A stretch of 49,876 bases of DNA from an uncultured Prevotella sp. (GTDB lineage Bacteria; Bacteroidota; Bacteroidia; Bacteroidales; Bacteroidaceae): positions 1 to 49,876 of the forward strand of contig CALCVT010000090.1 in assembly GCA_937906495.1 (NCBI GenBank), given 5' to 3'. The stretch's first letter is position 1, and each line of letters opens with the position of its first letter. Under the pieces are notes generated by a model that saw nothing but the letters and a program-made list of their open reading frames with translations, made no database searches and was not told the origin of the DNA. Both the position numbers and the translations under genes were made by a program. Below are positions 9,001 to 16,537 of this stretch, piece by piece.

Positions 9001-10461
9001 GGCTGGTACAAGGCATTGCAGATGGGTACACGCTTTTTGATGATGGTACGCAACATTAATGTGAGCTACACGAATCGCTTTAATTTGAGTGTACCCGGAT
9101 TTAAGCCGACAATCGGCGATGTTTTTGGACAAAGCAAGGGTGCAGCCGGAATGGCTCCAGGATTGGATTTTGCTTTTGGTATGACCAACGAGGGATATGT
9201 GCGGCGTGCAGCCGAACGCGGTTGGCTCATGATGGCCGACAGCATTATTACTCCGGCAACTTCAAGTTTGAACGAATCACTGCAAATTCGTGCTACATTG
9301 GAGCCTTTCCGCGATGTAAAGATAGATCTAAATGCCTCGCGAAACACGACCCGTAACCGCAGCATACAGTATATGTTTGCCGGTATGCCTACCACAGAGA
9401 CAGGCTCGTTTACGATGACTACCATCTCGCTAGGTACAGCATTCGAAAAAAGTGGTTCGCCCGATAAGGGGTATAAGAGCAAAACTTTTACCAAGTTTGT
9501 CAACTCACTTGAATCGTACCGGAAGCGCATAGAAGGTAAGTATACCAACGCGGTATATCCAGCCGGAACCAGTTTAGCCGGACAACCTTTTGATCCGGCC
9601 AATGGTACGGTGAGCCCTTACTCACCTGAGGTAATGATTCCGGCTTTCCTGAACGCTTATACTGTAGGCAATAAAGGACTCGACATATTCCCGGCGCTCA
9701 CGCGGATGCTGCCCAACTGGAACATAACCTATGCTGGGCTGGCCAAACTGCCGCGAATGAAGAAAGTATTTAAAAGCTTCAACCTGAACCACTCGTATAA
9801 GAGTATTTACTCCGTAGGTTCGTATAACACTTTTACAAGTTATATGGAATATATGAATGGCTTTGGGTTTATAAACGATGTAGCTACAGGTAATCCGGTA
9901 CCGAGTTGTATGTACGATGTATCGACCGTGAGCATCAACGAGAGTTTCTCGCCACTCTTTGGCGTGGATATGACGTTCCAAAACAATATTACGGCTAAGG
10001 TGGAGATGCGTCGAACTAGAGTTCTCATGCTGAGTATGACTTCGCAGCAACTGACTGAAACACGTTCGAATGACTTTGTAATAGGTCTGGGTTATAAAAT
10101 TGCTGACCTCAACCTCTTTGCCCCGAAGAAAACGGTGCGCTCGCGCTCCAAGGGCAGCGGTAGTGCCAAGAAAACAGAAACGAATGCACGTGGGTTTGCA
10201 AACGACCTTAACCTGCGTCTGGACTTTACCATACGCAATCAGAGTGCACTGAATCGTGATATCCTGACACAGCTTACACAAGCAACAAGCGGAAATAAAG
10301 CAGTGCAGGTATCGTTCTCGGCCGACTATTCACTCAGCAAGTTCTTGACCTTGACAGCCTATTACGACCGTCAGATGAACAAACCGCTTCTTACTTCGTC
10401 GTCTTATCCGGTAACTACCCAGGATTTTGGCGTCAGTCTTAAGTTTATTCTCAATCGCTAA
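3094..10461 (+). CDS. sprA: Type IX secretion outer-membrane translocon SprA/Sov
   Basis: SprA (Sov in Porphyromonas) is the very large single-chain outer-membrane beta-barrel (36 strands in the Flavobacterium structure) through which T9SS cargo leaves the periplasm. The 2455-residue length matches the family (about 2400-2500). The start is TTG at 3094: an in-frame TAA ends at 3081 and no ATG or GTG lies between. It gives a Sec signal peptide (KNHLLYIAFILLAPVGAGVVQA). Family-typical segments include GPGGVRVKTQGSAELKIG near residue 150, NMDFNYNSEATFDFDAQNLKL near 210, and the SYIDDFENAKSEIDIS motif near 815. The C-terminus alternates aromatic and hydrophobic residues and ends SLKFILNR, as expected for barrel strands. 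A Lys-rich insertion is seen near residue 1890. Downstream come a degenerate FAH-like gene, porU and porV. Confidence 0.98.
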   Translation: MKNHLLYIAFILLAPVGAGVVQASLPENNRQPVSSGNERAPQDTLPKVKRTSMTVLADTLRGPIDLKDPENLKNEAEYDEQTGGFYYGTKLGDEFLDTPFSFSWEEYQRLMQKRSMAAYYRNKNAAAFEAKGKDKFDFTDMKFDLGPLNKVFGPGGVRVKTQGSAELKIGANTRFTDNPSLSERNRRVFGFDFDEKINLSLNGKVGDKVNMDFNYNSEATFDFDAQNLKLRYEGKEDEIIKLIEAGNVSMPTNSSLVRGASSLFGVRADLQFGKLKLSTVVSQKKSSSQSVSSQGGAQLTAYEFSADAYDENRHFFLSHFFRNNYDANMRQLPTVMSGVTINRVEIWVTNKNGTTTDTRNIVGFTDLAEHDNISNPLWTPQADTNPSNNSNSLYATLNSSLAAARDISMATPTLDAAGLTGGVDYEKLESARKLSASEFHLNSSLGYVSLNQTLQTDQVLAVAYEYTYRGQTYQVGEFSSDRKDNKEVLFVKTLKNTACTPNMGNWDLMMKNVYSLGANSVQKDKFKLDIKILSDTSGVYLSYIPEPGIKDKKILSLVGLDRLNNNNKPGANGYFDFVEGYTIDPSAGRVYFPVVEPFGKALAQAIGNPAVAEKYVFQELYDSTRTVARQIAEKNKFLLTGEYKASRNDEIQLGAMNIPRGSVVVTAGGQTLMEGSDYTVDYNSGIVRILNKSILDAGTNINVSLESNTDFGMQRKTMFGMNFQYDFSKEFQVGGTFMHLGEKPLTTKVAMGSEPLNNTLWGLNVSWKKQSQRLTDWLDRLPLLHCTAPSSINFTAEFAQLIAGKSRGAQGNASYIDDFENAKSEIDISNPQEWNISSVPSIFPESKLTGDVRYGYNRALLAWYYIDPLFTRRSSNLTPGHIKNDLAQLSDPDVREVYKSELFPNMSVNMQESNMLNVLNLAYYPNERGPYNLDPSLDSNGKLLNPEKRWGGMMRKLDNSDFETANIEYIEFWMLDPFIKAREAGSTFSGDLYFNLGEISEDILKDGKKFFESGLPVDDDPSQYTETIWGRVPTQNTVTYAFNTASGSRAKQDVGFNGLSSEQERTYPAYAQFLAAVQAKVRPEVYDSLLLSPSADKYHYFRGSDYDREQRSILDRYKYINNPNGNSVDSENSPEKYSTAYKTQPDVEDINQDFTLNEYEKYYQYRVRIAEEAMQVGQNYIVDKRVASVKTRDGKTKDYTWYQFRIPVDQYERREGGITDFSSIRFMRMFMTGFAKPVVLRMATLNLVHGEWRSYEQALYQGKAPEISGTLEVSAVNFEENNEKEPVNYILPPGISRVVDPGQTQILQNNEQSLSLKIKSLASGDARAVYKNTNLDLRRYKHLQMFTHANALQDETPVQDDEISLFVRLGSDYKSNFYEYEIPLKVTPAGRYADNLSNARIVWPADNMLDIDLSMFTNTKKNRNKQRALGLATNSKLYSEYDSERPNNKVSVMGNPSLGEVRTIMIGVRNKSRNLQNVEVWANELRLQQFSNKGGWAAQSQLNLELSDVATINLTGHIETEGFGGLEETVSQRRDDNLYEYSVTTNVQMGKFLPEKAKLNAPIYYSYSKQRTSPRYNPLDTDMEVDEALDALPTKAQRDSLKNIIEKVVVNKNFSITGARFNISTKRHPMPYDPANFTFGYAYSTRHTTGETTAWEKDQNWKYTFNYNWASNFKPLEPFKKMKNKSKWLRILREQSFNLAPQNIGFNSDITRSYYELQERDMENLENSKLPLTWSSDFLWNRSFQLRWDLTKNIHANFSSGTNAEIEQPYTAVNKDLYPDRYAAWKDSVWHSLKELGRPLSYQQNFDLSWKLPLNKIPAFDWITADATYNATYNWARGTELEDGSSLGNTINNSRNITGNGRLNMETLYNHVPFLKAVNRKYAQTPKSKKDKQNKKKNFQKEIVLKADTTQTIRHNQRSKKLRVTAMRPDGSRYPIRYKVVDNNQILILSQDTARLKLTVSPRRRPEDQGWYKALQMGTRFLMMVRNINVSYTNRFNLSVPGFKPTIGDVFGQSKGAAGMAPGLDFAFGMTNEGYVRRAAERGWLMMADSIITPATSSLNESLQIRATLEPFRDVKIDLNASRNTTRNRSIQYMFAGMPTTETGSFTMTTISLGTAFEKSGSPDKGYKSKTFTKFVNSLESYRKRIEGKYTNAVYPAGTSLAGQPFDPANGTVSPYSPEVMIPAFLNAYTVGNKGLDIFPALTRMLPNWNITYAGLAKLPRMKKVFKSFNLNHSYKSIYSVGSYNTFTSYMEYMNGFGFINDVATGNPVPSCMYDVSTVSINESFSPLFGVDMTFQNNITAKVEMRRTRVLMLSMTSQQLTETRSNDFVIGLGYKIADLNLFAPKKTVRSRSKGSGSAKKTETNARGFANDLNLRLDFTIRNQSALNRDILTQLTQATSGNKAVQVSFSADYSLSKFLTLTAYYDRQMNKPLLTSSSYPVTTQDFGVSLKFILNR

Positions 10462-10468
10462 CATGAAA

Positions 10469-10564
10469 CGTTCCGCCTACGGAGTGCGGATGTTGTCCCT
10501 CTTCAGCCGGTAAACATTCTATGCTGGCATTTTATGGCAGCATCTGGCTTTCGCGGGCGGAACG
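10469..10564 (+). terminator. Compound hairpin after sprA
   Basis: Outer arms CGTTCCGCC (10469-10477) and GGCGGAACG (10556-10564) pair over 9 bp. Inside them sits a second stem, ATGCTG (10521-10526) with CAGCAT (10538-10543). It starts 8 bases after the sprA stop. A related GGCGGAACGCT string occurs in the gap between the fucosidase and Plug genes (30281-30291). It may be a terminator or RNA-stabilising structure; there is no long T-run. Confidence 0.4.
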
Positions 10565-10587
10565 CTTTATATCAAAATTAATTATCA

Positions 10588-11166
10588 ATGAAGATATTCC
10601 GTTTATTTTATACAGCAGACAATCTGCAGATGCGTGTAGTGGCCTTACCAGACACTGCACTGCTACTCCGCAAGAATCCTTTTTTTATCCCCGACTTTGC
10701 TACTTGTTGCACGGCACAACTTTGCGTGGCCGTTCGAATAAACCGTTTGGGACGAAGCATCCATCAACATTTTGCATCGCGCTATTATGACAAGAGTTGT
10801 GTAACTTTGGGCGTGCATTTTGTGGCTGAGAATCTATTGAATGACCTGCGTTTAGCTCATGCACCCTGGGACTTAGCAGTTGGTTTTGACAATGCTGTTG
10901 CAGTACCCGATGAAGTTGTCCAGTCTCTACAGATTGGTGATGTTGCTACTTTGCAACTTAACGAAGCAAAGGCAGAAGTGAGAGTGCCAGCCAACTTCTT
11001 TCAGCAGACAGATGAAACCATTGCACAAATAAGCCAGTATTATACTTTGAGACAAGGAGACCTGCTGCTTTTTCCTCTGCCAATCACACCACAGGAAGTG
11101 CATATAGACGATCGTATTGCTTTGTTGATTGATGGAAACGAACATTTTGCTTTTCATATCAAATAA
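10588..11166 (+). CDS. Degenerate fumarylacetoacetate hydrolase (FAH)-fold protein, metal site apparently lost
   Basis: The 192-residue protein resembles the short FAH-family proteins of Bacteroidales (usually annotated as fumarylacetoacetate hydrolase or 2-hydroxyhepta-2,4-diene-1,7-dioate isomerase). Matching blocks are ALLLRKNPFFIPDFA (about 25-39), VAVRINRLGRSI (about 49-60), FASRYYDKSCVTLGV (about 63-77), PWDLAVGFDNAVAV (about 92-105) and a GD in LRQGDLLLF. The metal ligands are not conserved. The usual E-x-E before the VV-R-I strand reads Q-L-C, the usual Asp before the TARD-like helix is His (GVHFVAEN), and the TGTP loop is replaced by PLPITP. This points to a non-catalytic relative or a different activity. 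The frame is intact, so it does not look like a pseudogene. It lies between sprA and porU. The family call comes from remembered motifs. Confidence 0.8.
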   Translation: MKIFRLFYTADNLQMRVVALPDTALLLRKNPFFIPDFATCCTAQLCVAVRINRLGRSIHQHFASRYYDKSCVTLGVHFVAENLLNDLRLAHAPWDLAVGFDNAVAVPDEVVQSLQIGDVATLQLNEAKAEVRVPANFFQQTDETIAQISQYYTLRQGDLLLFPLPITPQEVHIDDRIALLIDGNEHFAFHIK

Positions 11167-11278
11167 ATGAGCAGATAGAGTAGGATAAATGTGGAAATCA
11201 ACAAAAGCGTGCTTTCTGTCTTGAAACTTCGCTTACTTTTCACTCCCTTTGGATAAGATAGGATGCAGTTCGAAAATA

Positions 11279-11310
11279 GCAAATCTTTGAAAGCGAGCTT
11301 TCAGATTTGC
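11279..11310. promoter_or_regulatory. Palindrome overlapping the porU promoter -33 box
   Basis: GCAAATCT-TT-GAAAGC (11279-11294) pairs with GCTTTCAGATTTGC (11297-11310), leaving a TT bulge and a 2-base loop. Its right arm contains the TTTG used as the -33 element of the porU promoter. It could be an operator, or the terminator of the upstream FAH-like gene (it begins 113 bases after that stop). Confidence 0.5.
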
Positions 11311-11338
11311 TACTTCACTCACCTTTCACTATCTTTGC
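11306..11338 (+). promoter_or_regulatory. Bacteroidetes-type promoter for porU
   Basis: TTTG (11306-11309), a 20-base spacer and TATCTTTGC (11330-11338) match the Bacteroidetes primary-sigma consensus TTTG / TAnnTTTG. The predicted RNA start near 11345 gives a leader of about 125 bases to the porU ATG. The leader holds a small 7-bp stem (AAAGTCT 11409-11415 with AGACTTT 11424-11430). Confidence 0.75.
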
Positions 11339-11469
11339 AAACTCAGAGCCTGCATACAGACTCAATGAAAGGCGAGATGCTTTTTCTTTATACTCTCTAT
11401 GAAGAGGCAAAGTCTTCACAATAAGACTTTAGTATTGACTTTAAAACCTGAATAATAAGACTATCGCGC

Positions 11470-14400
11470 ATGAAACTCTATTCACCCCTGCTGTTGGCTG
11501 GTATGCTTACCCTTGCAGTACCTGCACAAGGTCAGCTACCTCACGAAACTGCGCAGCTACGTTTGGGAAAGTTGTTACCGTCCGATTCCGTGCGTGTATT
11601 TATAGAATACCCTGAATACGAACCCCTTGATGCAGCTTCGGTGCGCCGGCTGAAAGTTGCCGGATTCGAGGCGTCTGAACATGTGCAGTTTGATGCTGTC
11701 CGGTCAGTGATGCGGGGCGAGCATTATATGGATGTGGCCTTTGTTCCTGTTGTTAAAAAGCAGGGAAAATGGCTTCGGCTTACAAACTATGAGTTGCGAA
11801 CCGAAATTGTCGGTCCAAAGTTATCGCCGGCAGCTCGTCATATAGTTGCTGCAAATCAGCATTTAACTGCAGTTCAACGTTATGCAGCACACTCTGTATT
11901 GGCTCAAGGCAAATGGGTTAAGATTCGTGTTTCAAAAGAGGGTATATACCAACTATCCGACGCACAATTGTCCAAAATGGGTTTTGCCGACCCTTCAAAA
12001 GTAAAACTCTATGGTTATGGTGGCAGACCCCTGCCGGATGTGTTTACTTTTGAGGGAGACGATGCTTTGATAGATGATTTAAACGAGGTCCCCCTTTACC
12101 GCCGCCAGGGTTCGGTACTCTTTTTTGCAGAGGGACTGACTTCTTGGTATGGAAAGGGCAAGTTCCTGCACAATACATTTGCTAACTATAGCTATTACTT
12201 TCTGACTGAAGGCGAAGCGCCTGCAACCTTTAATACCTTAGAGTTACCTGCAGAAGCTGGCAAAGAGGTGTCGCAGGTAACAGCTAATGCGCTTTATGAT
12301 AACGATGCGTTTGTGTGGTATGGAGGAGGACGTGACTTTTACGACTCGAAGGATATTCAAGGAGGTGTAAACTTTAAGCTCGACTTGCCCGGACATGTAG
12401 GCGGGGAGTGCAAAGTCTACTATGATGTTTCTGCCAAAAACTCTTCAGGCATGACCTACATTACCATTACTCCACCTTCGGGAAGTGATGTGAAGTGTAG
12501 CATCGGTTCTTATGGAGAGGGAGAGTCAGCCCGTGGATATCGTGGCTCTTTCAATGCAGAGTTGGGTAACGAAGCTCGCTTCATGGTTAATGCTACAGGT
12601 ACAGGCAGGCTGAATTACCTCTACACGCAATTTCAGCAGCAACTATCGACAGCTTTTACTGCGGCACCTTTTAATGGTGGCTCTAAAGGTAGTGTTACCC
12701 TGAATGTGTCCGGAGCCAATGCCAACACTCGTGTGTGGCAGTTAGGCAATGCCTCGAATCCGGTGGCTGAATTGCCCGGACAACTGCAAGGTGACGTTTA
12801 CCGCGCTCAGGCTGCTGATGGTAACAAACGCTTTGTACTGGTTGATGTGTCGCGCACCTACGATTCGCCCGAAGTAGTAGGAAACGTAGTCAATCAAGAC
12901 CTTCATGCAGATGCTGCTATTGACTACATTATTATTGTGCCAACATCAGGTAAACTTACAGAACAAGCAGAACGATTGGCCGAGGCACACCGGCAACGCA
13001 ATGGTTTGCGTGTAAAGGTGGTTAATGCCGGACAATTATATAATGAATTCTCATCGGGAACTCCAGATGCCGCAGCCTATCGCCGCTACCTTAAAATGCT
13101 TTACGACCGTGCGGAAAACTATTCAGATGCACCAAAGTATCTCATGCTCTTTGGTGATTGTGCTTACGATAACCGCATGATTACTAGCGAATGGAAAGGC
13201 ACTAATCCAGATGACTACCTGTTAGCTTACGAACGAAACGATGAGGAGAACCGACAAAATGCCGTTTACTCAATAGGTACGTTGCGCAGCTATGTTACCG
13301 ACGACTATTATGCCTATTTGGATGATGCCGAAGGAGTGAATTTTACCCAAGAGAAAATAGATCTTGGTGTGGGACGCTTTGTTTGTCATACCTCGGAAGA
13401 TGCCAAATGGCTGGTAGACCAGACGCTCCGTTATATGAATAATGAGCAAGTAGGAAGTTGGAAGAATCGCATGTGGGCCATAGGTGATACAGGGGATGAT
13501 AATATGCATATGCACGATGCGCTATCAGTAGCTCGTCAAACAGAAGCTGCCGCCAACGAAAACTTTAGGCTGCACTACATTTTTCCGGATATATACACGG
13601 TCACACAAAGTGCAAAAGGCCCCGTTTATCCCGAAGCTACGCAAAAGATTAAGCAGTCTATGCAGCAGGGTGCACTGATATTCAATTATAATGGGCATGG
13701 TAGCCCTGATCGCATGTCGCATAAGTTCTTTCTTGAGAAGCCCGATATGCTGGCTAATATCAGCGAAAGTTTGCCTGTTTGGGTTTTTGCCTCCTGCGAA
13801 ATTACGCCCTACGATCAGGCCATGACCGACATGGGACGCAATGCCCTATTTGCACCCAACGGGCCGGCTGTAGCTGTAGTTTGTGCAGCCCGCTCTGTAT
13901 TCTCTAACTATAACCGGGCTATTAACAGAGGATTTGTAAAATACGCTTTTGCAAAAGATTCTGATGGCAAACGTTATACGATGGGTGATGCTTTGAGACT
14001 AACCAAATGTGAACTCATAGCTAATACAGCAGGCGATAAGCAAGCTATAGGTTTGGATCGTACCATTAATAAAATGAAATATGTGCTGCTGGGAGATCCC
14101 GCATTGGCTTTGTCATATCCCGATCCGGGTATAAGAATAGATAGTATTAACGGCAAGCCTGTTACTCCTGACCTCTTCAGCCACTTACCTATAGGCGATG
14201 TGGTTAGTTTTTCAGGATATGTCAATGCGGATGTAAAAGCCGGAATGCCTGATCAAAACTTTAACGGCACTCTGACTGGTACGGTGTTTACACCTAAGCA
14301 AACGCTTCACTGTAAGGGCTATGGCAATAATTATGAAGATCCTATTATCTATTCAGATTATACGCAGACACTCTTCGAAGGGTCAGTTCCGGTTACTAAC

Positions 14401-15204
14401 GGGCGCTTTAAGTTGCAGTTCATGGTGCCCCGGGGTATTCCCTTTAGTACCGAAAAGGCTTTACTATCATTATATGCAGTAAACGAAGACCACAGTAGCG
14501 AACTAAATGGTAGCTATACCGGCTTTTGTCTGAATGGTACGAGCAGCCAGGCTATAACAGATTCTATAGGCCCTGACGTTTACCTTTATCTGAATACCCC
14601 AGACTTTGTAGATGGAGCAACCATAGGAACTGATGCTGTGTTCTACGCTTCAGTGTCCGACTCTTCAGCAATCTCGATGGTAAGCGGTAACTTAGGACAT
14701 GATATGGAACTTTGGTTCGATAACGACCCCTCGACACTGATAACAATGAACGATCATTTCAATTTTGACTACAGTTCGTACAGCAAAGGGCTCGTTGAAT
14801 ATCCACTAAATAATCTGACGCCCGGACGTCATACGTTGTCGTTTAGAGTATGGGATGTTTATGATAACTCTACTACTGCAAAACTTGCTTTCCGTGTAAA
14901 TCCAAATGGAACTCCAGACTTTGATGTGCAGTCTACATTAGATGCTCCCACTGAGTCAACACGATTTATCACTACGTTCGTGGCCGCAGCCGAAGCTGAA
15001 ACCGAGATTACAACCGAGGTGTTCAATGTGGCAGGTATGCGTGTTTGGCATCAGAGTCAACGTGTTCCTGCAGGTAACGGCACTGCAAGTCTTGATTGGA
15101 ATTTAACCGATTATGCCGGCAATCGTTTGGAGCGTGGGGTTTATCTTTACCGAAGTAAGGTGGGTAAGCGCGAAACAAAGACCAAAAAGCTTATTATTCG
15201 GTAA
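11470..15204 (+). CDS. porU: T9SS C-terminal signal peptidase/sortase PorU (family C25)
   Basis: PorU is a gingipain-like cysteine protease at the cell surface. It removes the C-terminal signal domain of T9SS cargo and transfers the cargo to A-LPS. The 1244-residue protein starts with a Sec signal (MKLYSPLLLAGMLTLAVPAQGQ). The C25 catalytic dyad is visible: His743 in IFNYNGHGS and Cys776 in WVFASCEIT. The caspase-like core runs from about residue 490 (YIIIVPTSGKL, LMLFGDCAYDN, DDYYAYLD). Ig-like domains follow, and the C-terminus (EVFNVAGMRVWHQ ... GVYLYRSKVGKRETKTKKLIIR) resembles the retained CTD-type domain of PorU. It has its own promoter and is followed 181 bases later by porV, its known partner in the attachment complex. 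The gene pair porU-porV is conserved in T9SS bacteria. Confidence 0.97.
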   Translation: MKLYSPLLLAGMLTLAVPAQGQLPHETAQLRLGKLLPSDSVRVFIEYPEYEPLDAASVRRLKVAGFEASEHVQFDAVRSVMRGEHYMDVAFVPVVKKQGKWLRLTNYELRTEIVGPKLSPAARHIVAANQHLTAVQRYAAHSVLAQGKWVKIRVSKEGIYQLSDAQLSKMGFADPSKVKLYGYGGRPLPDVFTFEGDDALIDDLNEVPLYRRQGSVLFFAEGLTSWYGKGKFLHNTFANYSYYFLTEGEAPATFNTLELPAEAGKEVSQVTANALYDNDAFVWYGGGRDFYDSKDIQGGVNFKLDLPGHVGGECKVYYDVSAKNSSGMTYITITPPSGSDVKCSIGSYGEGESARGYRGSFNAELGNEARFMVNATGTGRLNYLYTQFQQQLSTAFTAAPFNGGSKGSVTLNVSGANANTRVWQLGNASNPVAELPGQLQGDVYRAQAADGNKRFVLVDVSRTYDSPEVVGNVVNQDLHADAAIDYIIIVPTSGKLTEQAERLAEAHRQRNGLRVKVVNAGQLYNEFSSGTPDAAAYRRYLKMLYDRAENYSDAPKYLMLFGDCAYDNRMITSEWKGTNPDDYLLAYERNDEENRQNAVYSIGTLRSYVTDDYYAYLDDAEGVNFTQEKIDLGVGRFVCHTSEDAKWLVDQTLRYMNNEQVGSWKNRMWAIGDTGDDNMHMHDALSVARQTEAAANENFRLHYIFPDIYTVTQSAKGPVYPEATQKIKQSMQQGALIFNYNGHGSPDRMSHKFFLEKPDMLANISESLPVWVFASCEITPYDQAMTDMGRNALFAPNGPAVAVVCAARSVFSNYNRAINRGFVKYAFAKDSDGKRYTMGDALRLTKCELIANTAGDKQAIGLDRTINKMKYVLLGDPALALSYPDPGIRIDSINGKPVTPDLFSHLPIGDVVSFSGYVNADVKAGMPDQNFNGTLTGTVFTPKQTLHCKGYGNNYEDPIIYSDYTQTLFEGSVPVTNGRFKLQFMVPRGIPFSTEKALLSLYAVNEDHSSELNGSYTGFCLNGTSSQAITDSIGPDVYLYLNTPDFVDGATIGTDAVFYASVSDSSAISMVSGNLGHDMELWFDNDPSTLITMNDHFNFDYSSYSKGLVEYPLNNLTPGRHTLSFRVWDVYDNSTTAKLAFRVNPNGTPDFDVQSTLDAPTESTRFITTFVAAAEAETEITTEVFNVAGMRVWHQSQRVPAGNGTASLDWNLTDYAGNRLERGVYLYRSKVGKRETKTKKLIIR

Positions 15205-15240
15205 TCTCCGTTCGGTTACAGCTAGTTTAGACCTCTGCAA

Positions 15241-15295
15241 CAATGATCTTATGTTTTGTTTATGGCAATAACAACCAATCTTTTTTGATCATTGT
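15241..15295 (+). terminator. Inverted repeat between porU and porV
   Basis: CAATGATC (15241-15248) pairs with GATCATTG (15287-15294) across a 38-base loop, with a run of six T immediately before the second arm. It may be a partial terminator after porU or the start of a leader for porV. No good promoter match was found before porV, so read-through from porU is plausible. Confidence 0.3.
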
Positions 15296-15385
15296 GTATA
15301 CTAAAACCATAGAATGCTCGTTAAGAAAGCGAGTCATTAAGAATAAAAGGGCAACGTAGCTTGCCATAATAATACAAAATAGCTA

Positions 15386-16537
15386 ATGAAAGTTCACCAC
15401 ATACCTCTCGTCTTAAGCTTTGCAGCCTTGCCTGCTTTAGCTGATGACGAAGTACGCGACCAGTTCAATCCCGTGCGCACGGGTGTTACCTCGCAATCAA
15501 TTGCACCTGATGCCCGTGCCGGCGGTATGGGCGACGTTGGTGCAGCAACCGATCCTGATGTCCACTCGCAATACTGGAATCCCGCCAAATACCCTTTTAC
15601 AATTTCGCGTGCCGGCTTCGCTATTAACTATACACCTTGGCTCCGAAAACTCACAACAGGTATTGCTTTGCTCGATGCTGTAGGGTATATCCGATTGGGC
15701 GATTACCAGGCGCTCAGTGCATCGATACGCTATTTTACATTAGGCGAAATACCCACCGAAAACATGAGCGTAAAGCCATATGAGTTGGGCGTAGATGTTG
15801 CATACTCGCGTATGTTGAGCGAAAAGTTTTCGGCCGCAGTTGCCATGCGTTATATGTACTCTGATATTACCGGACATTACGACGACAATACCACTGCAGG
15901 TTCTGCCTTTGCTGCTGATATCGCGCTTTATTATAATAACTATGTTATGATGGGTCAACGAGAGTGCCAATTGGCATGGGGTCTCAATATAAACAATATT
16001 GGTAGCAAAGTATCCTACGGCGATGATCGTTCGTACTTTATTCCTACGAACTTGCGCTTGGGTATAAACTATATGATGCCTCTTAATGAATATAATCGCA
16101 TCAGCTTTGCACTTGATTTGAATAAATTGTTAGTTCCTTCAATGCCCTTGAAACGTGCTGATGAGGCTGAAGAGGACTACCAGGAACGCTTGGACAAAGA
16201 CTACTACAGTAAGTCGTCCATTTCAGGCATCTTTACTTCGTTTGGTGACTCTGAGCGCGGTTTCAAAGGTGAACTTGAAGAAATTCAGTGGAGTATTGGT
16301 GCTGAATATGTGTATAATGAAAAGTTTACGCTGCGAGCCGGTTATCACCACGAGAGTGCTATGCAGGGCAATCGTAAGTATGCCACTGTAGGAGCTGGTT
16401 TTCGCATGAACGTGCTTTCTATTGATGCTGGCTACGTGATAGCAACTTCGGCATCCAATCCGTTGGATCAGACTTTGCGCGTATCGCTGGCTTTCGATTT
16501 TGATGGTATACGTGAACTTCTAGGACGACGCCGATGA
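15386..16537 (+). CDS. porV: T9SS outer-membrane shuttle/deacylase PorV (LptO)
   Basis: PorV is a FadL-like outer-membrane beta-barrel that collects folded cargo from SprA and delivers it to PorU; in P. gingivalis it is also called LptO. The 383-residue protein has an N-terminal signal (MKVHHIPLVLSFAALPALA). The family hallmark follows: NPVRTGVTSQSIAPDARAGG, then GDVGAATDPDVHSQYWNPAKYPF. The C-terminal strands end SLAFDFDGIRELLGRRR. The ATG at 15386 fits the signal peptide. The stop overlaps the ispF start by 4 bases (ATGA), so the two genes are translationally coupled. The position after porU supports the assignment. Confidence 0.97.
   Translation: MKVHHIPLVLSFAALPALADDEVRDQFNPVRTGVTSQSIAPDARAGGMGDVGAATDPDVHSQYWNPAKYPFTISRAGFAINYTPWLRKLTTGIALLDAVGYIRLGDYQALSASIRYFTLGEIPTENMSVKPYELGVDVAYSRMLSEKFSAAVAMRYMYSDITGHYDDNTTAGSAFAADIALYYNNYVMMGQRECQLAWGLNINNIGSKVSYGDDRSYFIPTNLRLGINYMMPLNEYNRISFALDLNKLLVPSMPLKRADEAEEDYQERLDKDYYSKSSISGIFTSFGDSERGFKGELEEIQWSIGAEYVYNEKFTLRAGYHHESAMQGNRKYATVGAGFRMNVLSIDAGYVIATSASNPLDQTLRVSLAFDFDGIRELLGRRR

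Noticed and set aside
9622..10281. A 219-codon minus-strand frame near the 3' end of sprA
   Set aside because: Antisense shadow of the SprA barrel region; no motifs and no promoter.
10521..10790. An 89-codon + strand frame overlapping the FAH-like gene
   Set aside because: It runs through the hairpin after sprA and in another frame across the FAH-like gene; the latter has family motifs, this one has none.
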